This document shows positions 1 to 11,136 of a DNA stretch of 64,000 nt, one piece after another. The DNA comes from Scleroderma bovista (taxonomy: Eukaryota; Basidiomycota; Agaricomycetes; Boletales; Sclerodermataceae): assembly GCA_037178675.1 (NCBI GenBank), contig JAYMGJ010000206.1, positions 186,001 to 250,000 of the forward strand, read 5' to 3'. The notes below the pieces were generated by a model that worked only from the letters and a program-made list of their open reading frames with translations, had not been told where the DNA came from and ran no database searches. Numbering within the stretch: the first letter of the stretch is position 1; each line of letters opens with the position of its first letter. The position numbers and the translations under genes are program-made.

Positions 1-2
1 CT

Positions 3-2636
3 TCTACAGCAGCACCGACACCAGGACAAGCCTCAGCGCCCACATCCAAACCATCCACTCCACCAGCGCGTGTCTCTGCACCACCCTCCGCGCCAACCAC
101 ACCTCCCGCGCAGCGTCCCGTTGCGTCATCCCATTTGACATCCACCACGCATCTTCTGCTACATCCGCTAGTCCAGCAGTCCCAGTCGAGAGCGGTAAGA
201 ATCCCGCAGATGTCTGGGCCGAACACGCACGCGCCAGAAATGTCACTGCGTCTCTTGAAAGTCAAGGTGCACCTGCACAGGAACGCATAGTATCCCAGAA
301 ATAGTCCTTGGGGTCCTCCATTCGTACTACGTAGGCCCGGGTCGTCTTCGTCGTATGGTACACCATTCGCACCGGGTGCTTTGCAGAGCAGGAAAGCGAG
401 CCGCAGTTCGTTCCAGCCGCGCGAGTACCTATACCTGGGGCAATTCGAGCCATATTGGGTTCCATCAGGGGGCCCCTACTGAGCAGGTTTCCTGCACCTC
501 CGTTTGCAATTGGAGTATGAACTGAAGGGTGTCGTGGGTGATTAGTGTCCAGGATGACCCATTTGCTGACCCTAAGCGTGCGCCAGCCCAACCAGCTGTA
601 CCAGAGCAGGCTGCTGTGGCTCTCTCACCTGCTGAGACAATCCATGTACCAGAGTAAGCCCCGTCGCGTGTGTGTGTATGCGCGTTTCTACCGAGCTTGC
701 AGACCATTCGACCCACGTTCACCAAGAGACGACACGATGATACCAGCAACTGAACCAGTAACAATCCCACTTCGCCCATTCCACGAAGTCATTTCGACCC
801 AGGTAAGTCTTTAATATCCTCCGCGGGTGGTCCGGTAGTTGACGCACTCATAGACCCTTTTGTCAGCCATCTGGATACAGTACTGGCGATCGTAGGGACT
901 ACCTCAGCAAGAACCAGGCAGAGTACGCACTTCCCCGAATTCTACCGCACCTTTCTTGACATCCCTTTTCAGCGAACGTTGTCCCCTCATATCCCGTCCC
1001 TCAATGCCAATTTCCGCTTCTCCAACCCCCCTGTCACGCAACCAACTCCCCGATGGGCACAACCACCCCGATTACACGTCAACGGATCCGCAAGGAACTA
1101 CAGCTGCGGGTCATTTACGACGCCCTACGACGACCGCGGATGGTTCGAGCACATACTTCCCCACGGACTCAGATACTTCGGCAACCCTCGTAAAAGCGCA
1201 ACGGCCGACCTCGATCTGCGAAACTTTTTCAAACTCGATCAAGTAACGAGTGCTATTGATACGGTGGACAGTTATACCGGGGGGATGCGAGATATGGGTT
1301 AGGCCGAGCTACAAGGCAATGGGATGGAGGAGACAGAAGGCGCCCGGACAGCGTCATTTATTGGGTGGACCATAGGTACTATCGGATTCTGAAACGAGAT
1401 GCCTTCCGATGACCTGCCTGTCGGGAGAAGGTGATAGTGGGTTTTCGTACCTACTTCGTTGATGTTGCAGATGCTCATGTTTTACAGGGCTCGATGATGA
1501 GTACAGATACTGGTCCTACGTTGAGATTGGCATCTTGCTCATGTCATTCTTACACGCCCGTCAACACAGGAGGCCGCCGACACCCTTCATTGGTCGTATA
1601 CCTATCAGCTTCTTTCGCATCCCCAGCCCATCCAACCTCCCTTTAGCCAGGAGGAATGTCAGGAACTCATCAGACTACTCAATGGTGCGGCGTGCATCCT
1701 ACATTGCCTTGCCGTTTTTGATGGTTCCTCTACAGATCCTGGCCAGTAAGACTTTCATACATGCGCATGGTCGTGCGAATCCTATTACGAGTCGGTGCGT
1801 TCTGTTTTTGCATCGACTGCACGGAATCCCCGTCTTATCTTGTACACGCAGTACATTGGCGCCAGGTCCACTTCAGACCGCACAGACCCCTACCCCGCGA
1901 CATTAGTCATGTACACCGCAAGGCACACCGGTTCCGTACAGTGCTGGAAATCGTCGTCGGGATTATGGCTTGGAATTCTGTTCCTCTTCGTCGACAGAGC
2001 GAGGCACAGTAGTCATTTTGACGTGGAGAACAATACAGCTACGCCGAGCAGCGCTTCGCTATTCGTCATCGGCGGATGTGCATGTCTCGTGAGGAGGGCC
2101 GCATTCATGTTGTTGAAAGTCATACTCATCTCCTAACTATTGCATATGCCTAGTCGGCCATCATCCTCAGTGTTTTGGTGACGCTCATGACCCTGCCAGA
2201 ATTGGATAGTATAGCCCGGATTGGAGGTTTGGTCGCCATCTTATGCTCTGTGCTGAGCATGATCACATCTTTCGTATCTATTTTCCGGTATAAATCAGAA
2301 ATGGCACAGGGTGCAGCACAAACTGCTGGAGAAGGGTTTGTTCTGCTTCCTGTAAGCGTCATCCTTTGTTTAGGACCCTTTCGCCAGTCACTGACGACGG
2401 ATCTTTCAGCGCCGGAGCACCATGCTTTCGCTTCTGCTCGTGTTCCTTACGTATGCTTCGCTGGATTCATCACGGGCGTCGTCATATACTCGTTTAGGAG
2501 TGCTACCATCAACTTTGCTCATGCAGGAATGCCTGTCGCCTCCAAGTTTGATGAGTATGCGCGGTGGATGGTGATTGGTGTTCTTGGAGCTCTGACGGGG
2601 GTGTTGATCGCTTCTGTAATGGTGTCGAGGAGGTAA
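3..2636 (+). pseudogene. Frame-broken multi-exon gene, C-terminal membrane protein of unknown function
   Basis: Several open segments on the plus strand look like exons of one gene. A Pro/Ser/Thr/Ala-rich stretch covers about 3-290. A segment at about 840-1303 continues past a run of G near 1276 only after a frame change (VDSYTGG then CEIWVRP). A WVDH motif lies near 1370. A segment at about 1508-1750 includes FSQEECQELIRLLNG, and 1840-2040 carries HWRQVHF and PHRPLPRD. The last segment, 2175-2636, has three hydrophobic helices and ends ARWMVIGVLGALTGVLIASV. A likely intron of 58 nt sits at 2352-2409, and another frame slip occurs near 2451 (LSLLLVFLTYA then FAGFITGVVIYSF). It resembles a basidiomycete-specific family that I recall only loosely, so no function is assigned. 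Several frame changes outside plausible introns suggest a pseudogene, though assembly indels could also explain them. Confidence 0.5.
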
Positions 2637-3244
2637 TTAAGTGATTTGTGTATCTGTAGGTTCGTGATATATCCTTCCGTCCACATGACAACTTTATCAT
2701 AGTTGAATCGTCACAAGTTACCATCTCTTCGTACCATCGGAGGCCTCGTAAACTTATTTCAGGCTTGCTGCCGAACGCAATAGGGGATTTGAATTTCTAC
2801 GTATGCGACCGGGTTCCTCAGCGGAACTGGTTGAAAGCTTTGCGATGGCTGGAGCTCAGACTTCTAAGGTACTGTGTCTAAGTTTGCGGTAGGTTTTGCA
2901 TATTATACGGTGATAATAACCTAGTCTTTCTCGACAACTAGTATGTTAGCATAACGCACTGCTTCTCATAAGTACACACGCGGACGCGTCTGCAAATCAG
3001 TTGCACAACGCTAGCTGCTGTGTTTCTGTCCTTGCCATAGGTACCAGATATCGGATACGTGTCTTGCACAATAATTGCATGGCGAGAATAAAACATTGTA
3101 GTTCCACTAGCGCCCATGGCCCCAGATGGTATGAGCGAGGCGATGCACTGATACTCGTGTCATCCGTGCGACTCTTGCAAGTCTCAGCCTTGTACCCTAA
3201 CCACCACCTACCTCTACTCGACACGCTACATTTTCGCGATCACC
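2637..3244. other. Intergenic stretch
   Basis: No open segment with convincing coding character was found between the membrane-protein remnant and the GTPase start. It presumably holds the 5' flank of the GTPase gene. The ORFs on both strands here are short and overlap each other. Confidence 0.4.
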
Positions 3245-4735
3245 ATGGCTCTTCAACCCACTGAGAAGCTTCAGCCTCGCTCAAGTTCCAATGCGAGTAA
3301 GTTTAGGCTCAATATCATGCATGCGATAGTAGTGATCGAACACTCTAGGTACTAAAACAGCACTTCGCACGGATCCTGTCGACCAGAGGGCTTGTACTAG
3401 TACTGTTGAAACTGGATTTCGCACCGATGCCACCAAGAATGTCCCACGCGACTCTACGGGAAGTATCCCTCGCATGGACCCTGCGATCGCCAGAAAGCAC
3501 TTCAATCGCATTGGCCGTTTTAGAATCCTTGTCATCGGCAGATCCAATGCTGGTAAAACAACACTCTTACAGCGCATTTGCAACACCACCGAGCTCCCGG
3601 AGGTCTTCAATTCCAAGGGAGAAAAGGTATGGGTATATCGTCCCACATTATAATTTATCATTCATTACATCAACTTGCTGAATATGCCAATTCCCAGATT
3701 GATCCTAAGGTTGTGCAGGGATCTCTGGAGGTGAGTTCATGACCTGCCCGTTACACCAAGTCACTTACTGTCCTCAGAGAGGAGAACATAACATTGAAAA
3801 TGAATTGATTTTTCGGAGCAATACAGGCTTCATCTTTCATGACTCCAGAGGATTTGAGGCTGGTTCCAAGGAGGAGGTAAAGCTGATGAAGAATTTTCTC
3901 ACAGACTGTGCAGCCGCAACGAAATTAGAAAGGCGAATCCATGCAATATGGTAAGGTCATGTAACTGAGTAACAGATAACTGATGCTAAGTGGAGCAGGT
4001 ATTGTATTCCATTGACTGATTCTGCAAGGCCAATTGTGGCTGCAGAAGAGCTCTTCTTCAATGAATGCAACACAGGAAAAGGTGAGATAGTCTGTTATGG
4101 TGATGGTGAAGGGTTCTGAAAATACATGGGATAGTTCCTGTGATTGTGGTGTTGACAAAGGCTGATGCGATGGAGTTAGAGGCAATTGGGCAGCTCAGGG
4201 ATAATGGATTGACAATGAAAGAAGCAAGGTCACAGGCAGGGGAATTAGTCAAACAACTGCTGACAGAGGTGAAGGCACGAATTGAAGACCAGTTGGCAGA
4301 GTGCAAGCACCATCCTAATGACTGTTTGGCACTGTTTGGGGGGTATCAATTCATTTAGATCTAGGCTTGTGCTGACTTCTCTCATTCATGCAGGTATGAA
4401 TAAAGCCAATGCAGATGGTGATCCACTTCTAAGGTGCACAGCAAATGCACTGGATGATATAGAACTGCAACACCTTTTGATATCAGCACAACAAGTCAAT
4501 TTCAACCTGAACATTGAATATGCTATCAAGTAAGAAGAAGATTGCCTTCCTGTGGCTGTTATATAATGGAACTTGGATCATTTGTAGATACATTATGAAG
4601 AAAGCAGATGGTCCATTTGACAAGAAAGCACTGGAATTGGGGATTCTGGATTGGATGCCATATGTAGAGGTATTGTCACCATTGGTGTTGCTTGTCATAT
4701 TCATGTAGATTTGTTTATAGGTGATTGTCTGGTGA
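3245..4735 (+). CDS. P-loop GTPase-domain protein, nine predicted exons
   Basis: Predicted exons are 3245-3296, 3349-3626, 3698-3730, 3778-3950, 3999-4081, 4135-4342, 4394-4529, 4588-4669 and 4721-4735, about 350 residues in all. The G1/P-loop (ILVIGRSNAGKTTLLQ) lies in exon 2, a G3-type DSRGF in exon 4 and the G4 motif TKAD in exon 6. This matches the expanded family of small cytosolic G-domain proteins with AIG1/septin-like P-loops common in agaricomycetes; substrate and partners are unknown. Exon 6 ends in six G (4338-4343), one more than the frame allows to join exon 7 (MNKANADGD), so the gene carries a one-base homopolymer shift or sequence error. The start is the first ATG in frame. The stop at 4733-4735 is uncertain, because an alternative donor at 4732 would feed the transcript into the adjacent repeat array. 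The 3' exons are more AT-rich than the 5' ones. Confidence 0.75.
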
Positions 4736-4802
4736 ATGCATTGGAAGGCAGCTAATGATAAAATGGTACATGGATTGCTATTGTGGCCTGTTTATTTGAC
4801 AG

Positions 4803-7800
4803 TCTGTGAGTGATTTCATGGCAGGTCCAGCTGGGTGTCTTCTCACAGTTTCACTCCCATCCTGGTCCTGTTGCCTTGACAGTGGGTGAGTGATTTCATG
4901 GCAGGTCCAGCTGGGTATCTTTTCACTGTTTTCACTCCCACTCTGGTCATGTTACCTTGATAGAGAGTGAGTGATTTCATGGCAGCTCCAGCTGGGTGTC
5001 TTCTCACTGTCTTCACTCTCACTTGGTCCTGTTTCCTTGACAGGCTGTGAGTGATTTCATGGCAGGTCCAGCTGGGTGTCTTCTCACTGTCCTCACTCAC
5101 ACTCTGGTCATGTGACATTGACAGAGAGTGAGTAATTTCATGGTAGGTTCAGCTGGGTGTCTTCTCACAATCCTCACTCCCACTCTGGTCATGTTACCTT
5201 GACAGGCTGTGAGTGATTTCATGGCAGGTCCAGCTGGGTGTCTTCTCATTGTCTTCACTCCCACTCTGGGCCTGTTGCCTTGACAGTCTGTGAGTGATTT
5301 CATGGCAGGTCCAGCTGGGTGTCTTCTCACTGTCCTCACTCACACTCTGGTCATGTGACATTGACAGAGAGTGAGTAATTTCATGGTAGGTTCAGCTGGG
5401 TGTCTTCTCACAATCCTCACTCCCACTCTGGTCATGTGACATTGACAGAGAGTGAGTAATTTCATGGTAGGTTCAGCTGGGTGTCTTCTCACAATCCTCA
5501 CTCCCACTCTGGTCATGTTACCTTGACAGGCTGTGAGTGATTTCATGGCAGGTCCAGCTGGGTGTCTTCTCATTGTCTTCACTCCCACTCTGGTCCTGTT
5601 GCCTTGACAGTGGGTGAGTGATTTCATGGCAGGTCCAGCTTGGTGTCTTCTCACTGTTTTCACTCCCACTCTGCTGCTGTTGCCCTGACAGGATGTGAGT
5701 GATTTCATGACAGGTCCAGCTGGGTGTCTTCTCATTGTCTTCACTCCCACATTGGTCATGTTGCCATGACAGGAAGTGAGTGATTTCATGGCAGGTCCAG
5801 CTGCATGTCTTCTGACTGTCTTCACTCCCACTCTGGTCCTGTTGTCTTGACAGTTTGTGAGTGATTTCATGGCAGGTCCAGCTGGGTGTTTTCTGACTGT
5901 CTTCACTCCTACTCTGGTCCTGTTGCCTACACAGTCTGTGAGTGATTCCATGGCAGGTCCAGCTGGGTGTCTTCTCACTCTCCTCACTCACACTCTGTTC
6001 CTGTTGCCTTGACAGTCTGTGAGTGATATCATGGCAGGTCCAGCTGGGTGTCTTCTCATTGTCCTCACTCCCACTTGGGTCATGTTACCTTGATAGAGAG
6101 TGTGTGATTTCATGGCAGGTCCAGCTGGGTATCTTCTCACTGTCTTCACTCCCACTCTGGTCCTGTTGCTTTGACAGTGGGTGAGTGATTTCATGGCAGG
6201 TTCAGCTGGGTGTCTTCTCACTGTCTTCACTCCCACTCTGGTCCTGTTGCCTTGACAGTGGGTGAGTGATTTCATGGCAGGTCCAGGTGGGTGTCTTCTC
6301 ACTGTCACTCCCATTCTGGTCATGTTGTCTTGATAGTCTGTGAGTGATTTCATGGCAGGTCCAGGTGGGTATCTTCTGACTGACTTCACTCCCACTCTGG
6401 CCATGTTGTCTTGACAGCAAGTGAGTGATTTCATGGCAGGTCCAGCTGGGTGTCTTGTCACTATCTTCACTCCAACTCTGATCTGGTTTCCTTGACAGAA
6501 AGTGTGTGATTTCATGGCCTGAGGCCCAGCTGGGTGTCTTCTCATGGTCTTCACTCCAACTCTTGCCCTGTTGTCTTGACAGTGGGTGAGTGATTTCATG
6601 ACAGGTCCAGTTGGGTGTCTTCTCACTGTTGTCACTCCCACTCTGGTCCTGTTGCCTTGACAGTCTGTGAGTGATTTAATGTCAGGTTGAGCTGGGTGTC
6701 TTCTCACTGTCTTCACTTGTACTCTGGTCCTGTTGCCTTGACAGGAAGTGAGTGATTTCATGGTTGGGCCAGCTGGGTGTCTTCTCACTGTCTTCACTCC
6801 CACTCTGGTCCTGTTGCCTTGACAGTGGGTGTGTGATTTCATGGCAGGTCCAGCTGGGTGTCTTCTCACTGTTTTCACTCCCACTCTGCTGCTGTTACCC
6901 TGACAGGATGTGAGTGATTTCATGACAGGTCCAGCTGGGTGTCTTCTCATTGTCTTCACTCCCACTTTGGTCCTGTTGCCATGACAGGATGTGAGTGATT
7001 TCATGGCAGGTCCAGCTGGGTGTCTTCTCACTGTCCTCACTCATACTCTGGTCATGTGACATTTACAGAGTGTGAGTGATTTCATGGTAGGTTCAGCTGG
7101 TTGTCTTCTCACCATCCTTACTCGGACTCTGGTCATGTTACCTTGACAGGCTGTGAGTGATTTCATGGCAGGTCCAGCTGGGTGTTTTCTGACTGTCTTC
7201 ACTCCCACTCTGGTCCTGTTGCCTTGACAGTGGGTGAGTGATTTCATGACAGGTCCAGCTTGGTGTCTTCTCACTTTTTTCACTTCCACTCTGCTGCTGT
7301 TGCCCTAACAGGATGTGAGTGATTTCATGATAGGTCCAGCTGGGTGTCTTCTCATTGTCTTCACTCCCACTTCGGTCCTGTTGCCATGACAGGAAGTGAG
7401 TGATTTCATGGCAGGTCCAGCCACTGCATGTCTTCTGACTGTCTTCACTCCTGCTCTGGTCCTGTTGCCTTGACAGTTTGTGAGTGATTTCATGGCAGGT
7501 CCAGCTGGGTGTTTTCTGACTGTCTTCACTCTTACTCTGGTCCTGTTGCCTAAACAGTCTGTGAGTGATTCCATTGCAGGTCCAGCAGGGTGTCTTCTGA
7601 CTGTCTCCACTCCCACTCTGGTCCTGTTGCCTTGACAGTGGGTGAGTGATTTCATGGCAAGTCCAACTGGGTGTCTTCTGATTGTCTTCACTCCCACTTT
7701 GGTCCTGTTGCCTTGAAAGGATGTGAGTGATTTCATGGCAGGTTCAGCTGAGGGTCTTCTGAGTGTCTTCACTCCCACTCTGGTCGTGTTGCCTTGACAG

Positions 7801-9775
7801 TCTGTGAGTGATTTCATGGCAGGTCCAGCTGGGTGGTGTCTGTCTCACTCCCACTCTGACTCCATGACACCCTGGTCCTGTTCTCACTGTCTTCACTCCC
7901 CTTGACTGTTGTCTTGGAAGTGAGTGATTTCATGACAGGTCCAGCTGGGGGTCTTCTCACTGGCATTGTTCCCACCCTGGGGGTCTGACAGCTCACTTCA
8001 TTGGGTCCCACTCTGGTCACTATTGCTTGACAGGAAGTGAGTGATTTCATGACAGGTCCAGCTGGTCTGGTGTCGTGATTTCTCATTGTCATCATTTCTG
8101 GCAAGTCCAGTTACTCTGGTCACTCTTGCCTGTTTTTCAGAGGTTGAGGTGAGTGATGCCTTCATGATTTCAGGTCCAGCTGGGTGGCTTCTCACTCTCC
8201 TGACAGTCTGTGAGTGATTTCCAGTCCCTGGGTGTCTTCTGTCTTCACTCCCACTTTGGTCCTGTTGCCTTGAAAGGATGTTGACAGGAAGGGTGAGTGA
8301 TTTCATGACAGGTCCAGCTGTCTTCTCACTCTCCTGACTCCCACCCTGGGTCAGGAAGTGAGTGATTTCCTCACTTCATTAACTCCCACTCTGGTCCTAT
8401 TGCTTGACAGGAAGTGAGTGATTTCATGACAGGTCCAGCTGGGTGTCTTCTCATTGTCATCACTCCCACTCTGGTCCTCTTGCCTTTTCAGAAGGTGAGT
8501 GATTTCATGACAGGTCCAGCTGGGTGGCTTCTCACTCTCCTGACTCCCACCCTGGTCCTGTTGCCTTGACAGGAAGTGAGTGATTTCATGACAGGTCCAG
8601 CTGTGTCTTCTTATTGTCTTCGCTCCCACCCTGGTCCTGTTGCCCTGACAGGAAGTGAGTGACTTCATGGCAGGTCCAGCTGGGTGGCTTCTCACTGTCA
8701 TCACTCCCACTCTGGTCCTGTTGCCTTGGCAGTTTGTGAGTGATTTTATGGCATGTTCAGTGGGGTGTCCTCTCACTGTCTTCACTCCCACTCTGCTCCT
8801 GTTGCCTTGACAGGCAGTGAGTGATTTCATTGCAGGTCCAGCTGGATGTCCCCTCACTGTCTTCATTCCCACTCTGGTCCTGTTGCCTTGACAGGCTGTG
8901 AGTGATTTCAAGGCATGTCCATCTGGGTGTCTTCTCACCCTCCTCACTGCCAATCTGGTCATACCTTGATAGAGAGTGAGTGATTTTATGGCACATTCAC
9001 TTGGGTGTCTTCTGACTGTCTTCACTCCCACTCTGGTCCTGTTGGCTTGGCAGTATGTGAGGAATTCAAGGTCATGTTGAGCTAGCTGTTTTCTTATTGT
9101 CTTCACTGCCAATCTGCTTTTGTTACCTTTCCAGGAGGTGAGTAATTTCCCCTTGTGTCTACTACTGAGTACCTTTTTGATTGTTTATTCCTCCCACTCC
9201 TGTCTTGTTATCTTGATAGTTTGTAAGGAATTTTGTATCACATCTGAGTGTCTTTTCACTCACTTAAACTCCACTCTGCCATTCCTATATCCACAGCTGG
9301 TGAGTGAACTACCACATATCTGACTGGGCATATTTCCTCATTAGCACACTGTCTTTACTATGGTGCCATTTTCTTGATAGAGTGTGAGTGCTTTCATCCC
9401 AGGTCTAGCTTTGTGTTTTCTCACTGTTATTTTCCCCACCATCATTGTGGTTTGTCAACAGACAGTGAGTGATGCCATGTATATATCATTGTACTCTCAC
9501 ACCAATGCCCTGCCTTTTCATCTCTTTAGCAAGTCAGTCGATTTCCATCATTAGCCTCTGATGGTCATTATTGTGCACTTTTCTTACATCACTTTTTAAG
9601 GATGTTAGTCATTTCTATACCTTCTTCACACCACCTATCCTTTACTTATTTCACATTTTATAGGCAGTAAGTTATCATTTTCCCATTCACTGATATGTTT
9701 CAATGTGTGTCCTTAGAATCTGGTATGTTTTTGTTTTCTGTCCATCATATCTCCATCATATCTCCCACATAGCAT
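4803..9775 (+). repeat. Tandem intron-like array with three-base spacers (AG-NNN-GT), about 63 units
   Basis: The homogeneous part (about 4803-7850) has an 81-bp period. Each unit starts GTGAGTGATTTCATGGCAGG and ends CCTTGACAG. Three bases then precede the next GTGAGT. The 78-nt block has a consensus 5' splice site, a pyrimidine-rich 3' half and AG, as in a fungal intron; some units carry CTGAC, a branch-point-like word. The triplet varies (for example TCT, TGG, AGA, GCT, GAT, GAA, TTT, CAA, AAA) and I found no TAA, TAG or TGA among the units. From 7850 to 8400 the array is scrambled, with some units longer, shorter or missing AG. From about 9120 to 9775 the bodies no longer resemble the consensus, yet AG-NNN-GT recurs every 63-114 bp near 9135, 9220, 9295, 9380, 9461, 9530, 9600, 9664 and 9773; one unit near 9717 has six bases. 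Function is unknown. It starts about 70 bases after the GTPase gene. Confidence 0.9.
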
Positions 9776-10004
9776 GTCAGTCAATTTTTCATGGTTTTAC
9801 CCTTAGCTTATGGTTGTCATTGCAACAAAGAAAATACTTTTCATCAATGGTTTTGAAATACCTGTTTTGTGCCCATCTCACATGGAGTCTTCTGTGCAGC
9901 AGTGGATAATACATGGTGCTGGTGAGGCACATCCAGTCTTTGTCCATAATTTCTGAATATTTCAAAGGATGTATCCTCATCTTTGAGTACTCCTACTTCT
10001 ATTT

Positions 10005-10917
10005 ACAAGCAATAGCAGATCAGAAGAACATCATTGCACTTGCAGTTAAGGAATACCAAGAGTCTAGCATTCAAAGTACTGTTGTTGTGGCCCTTCAACA
10101 CACTATCCAAGAACATAATAAAGATCATATGAAATTACAGCAGGCCATTTTTGATATCATTGTGGAAAACCGCATGTGTAAGTTTGTATTATTTATAAAT
10201 ACATGAAATCTTGAATCAAGTTTTGTCTCAGCAAACAAATTCAATTTGGCACAGCAGTCAACAAATCAGGCTTGATCACACCAGATTTTCTGTTGATAGG
10301 TATATTTTTGTCCATGCTATCATTCCAAAATGAATGTATATTAATACCTTTATCTAGTACAAAGCATCTTTCTCCTCAATGTCAACTGTCCAAATAGGTT
10401 GTGTGTTTTTGAAGGAAGCATATCCTTCATGGTTTTTGAATTTTATTTGCATGCATAGTGCATACATAGAAGAAACAAAATGCACAATCAGATAGCAGTA
10501 CCTTTTACAGGGGTAGGGATTGTTTATTTTGTACCTCTGTACCCTTATGCCACAACCCCTGATACCCCTCTGTACTGTGCACCTGAATTACTCCCAAGCA
10601 CTGTGGCTTGACACATCCTGTATGGTTGCTTGTCAATCCACATTTCAACATCATCTGCACTCCCACCAGCCAGGTTTTCCCAATTATCTCTCTTGCTTCT
10701 CACAATTATGTTCTTAAAAAGGATTTCTTGACCCACAGAAAATGCTCAAGCATTACAGGAAGAATGCCAACATAAATGTACAACTCATGCTATGGATAAC
10801 ATGATTGATCAACACAAAAGATGTAGGACAGAGGCAAGCACAACAACTAATCAGCTTTCACCACAGTCTGTTGAAGCAATACCTATATACGTAGAGGAAC
10901 TGCTACTCCAACTCACC
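10005..10917 (+). pseudogene. Coding remnant downstream of the array, cut by a copia LTR
   Basis: Two open segments look like exons. One is at about 10005-10177 (it includes QEHNKDHMKLQQAIFDIIVE and ends at a GTAAGT donor). The other is at about 10737-10917 (it includes ENAQALQEECQHKCTTHAMD), after an acceptor CCCACAG. The composition is polar and helical. I recognise no domain, and the phase between the two segments is unresolved. The second segment stays open until 10917, where a copia LTR begins, so its 3' end is lost. The remnant may be the continuation of the gene that contains the AG-NNN-GT array, since no other promoter or start is evident; that link is inference. Confidence 0.4.
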
Positions 10918-11136
10918 TGTTGGGTGGAGTGCACAACCTGAGATGGTAGTGGTAGCTGGTTAAGAGCTGTTGTATTATATAAGCGATGTCCGCTGTTTAT
11001 ATACAACAAATAGTGTGACATGTGACATGTAACATCTACTCTAAAGAGGACTATTACTAAGTCTACACTAATATGGGTCGCAGTCTTGTGCGCACTTTGT
11101 CGATGGTTTACGCTGGGTGCACATGCAACTTCAACA
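10918..11136 (-). mobile_element. Copia 3' LTR
   Basis: On the minus strand the repeat begins TGTTGAAGTTGCATG and ends CACCCAACA, so it has TG...CA ends and 219 bp. Immediately upstream of it on the minus strand is the purine run GAGGGGGAG, the expected polypurine tract. The copia coding region lies directly beyond. The matching 5' LTR is absent from this locus. Confidence 0.8.

Noticed and set aside
5340..9112. Long minus-strand ORFs (215, 350 and 253 codons) with 27-residue repeats
   Set aside because: They follow from the 81-bp period (27 codons) of the array. The plus strand carries the splice-like logic, and the minus frame has no independent start or conserved ending.
4803..9112. CRISPR array
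   Set aside because: The repeats are 81 bp with 3-base variable segments, in a eukaryotic genome, without cas genes or spacer-sized unique segments.
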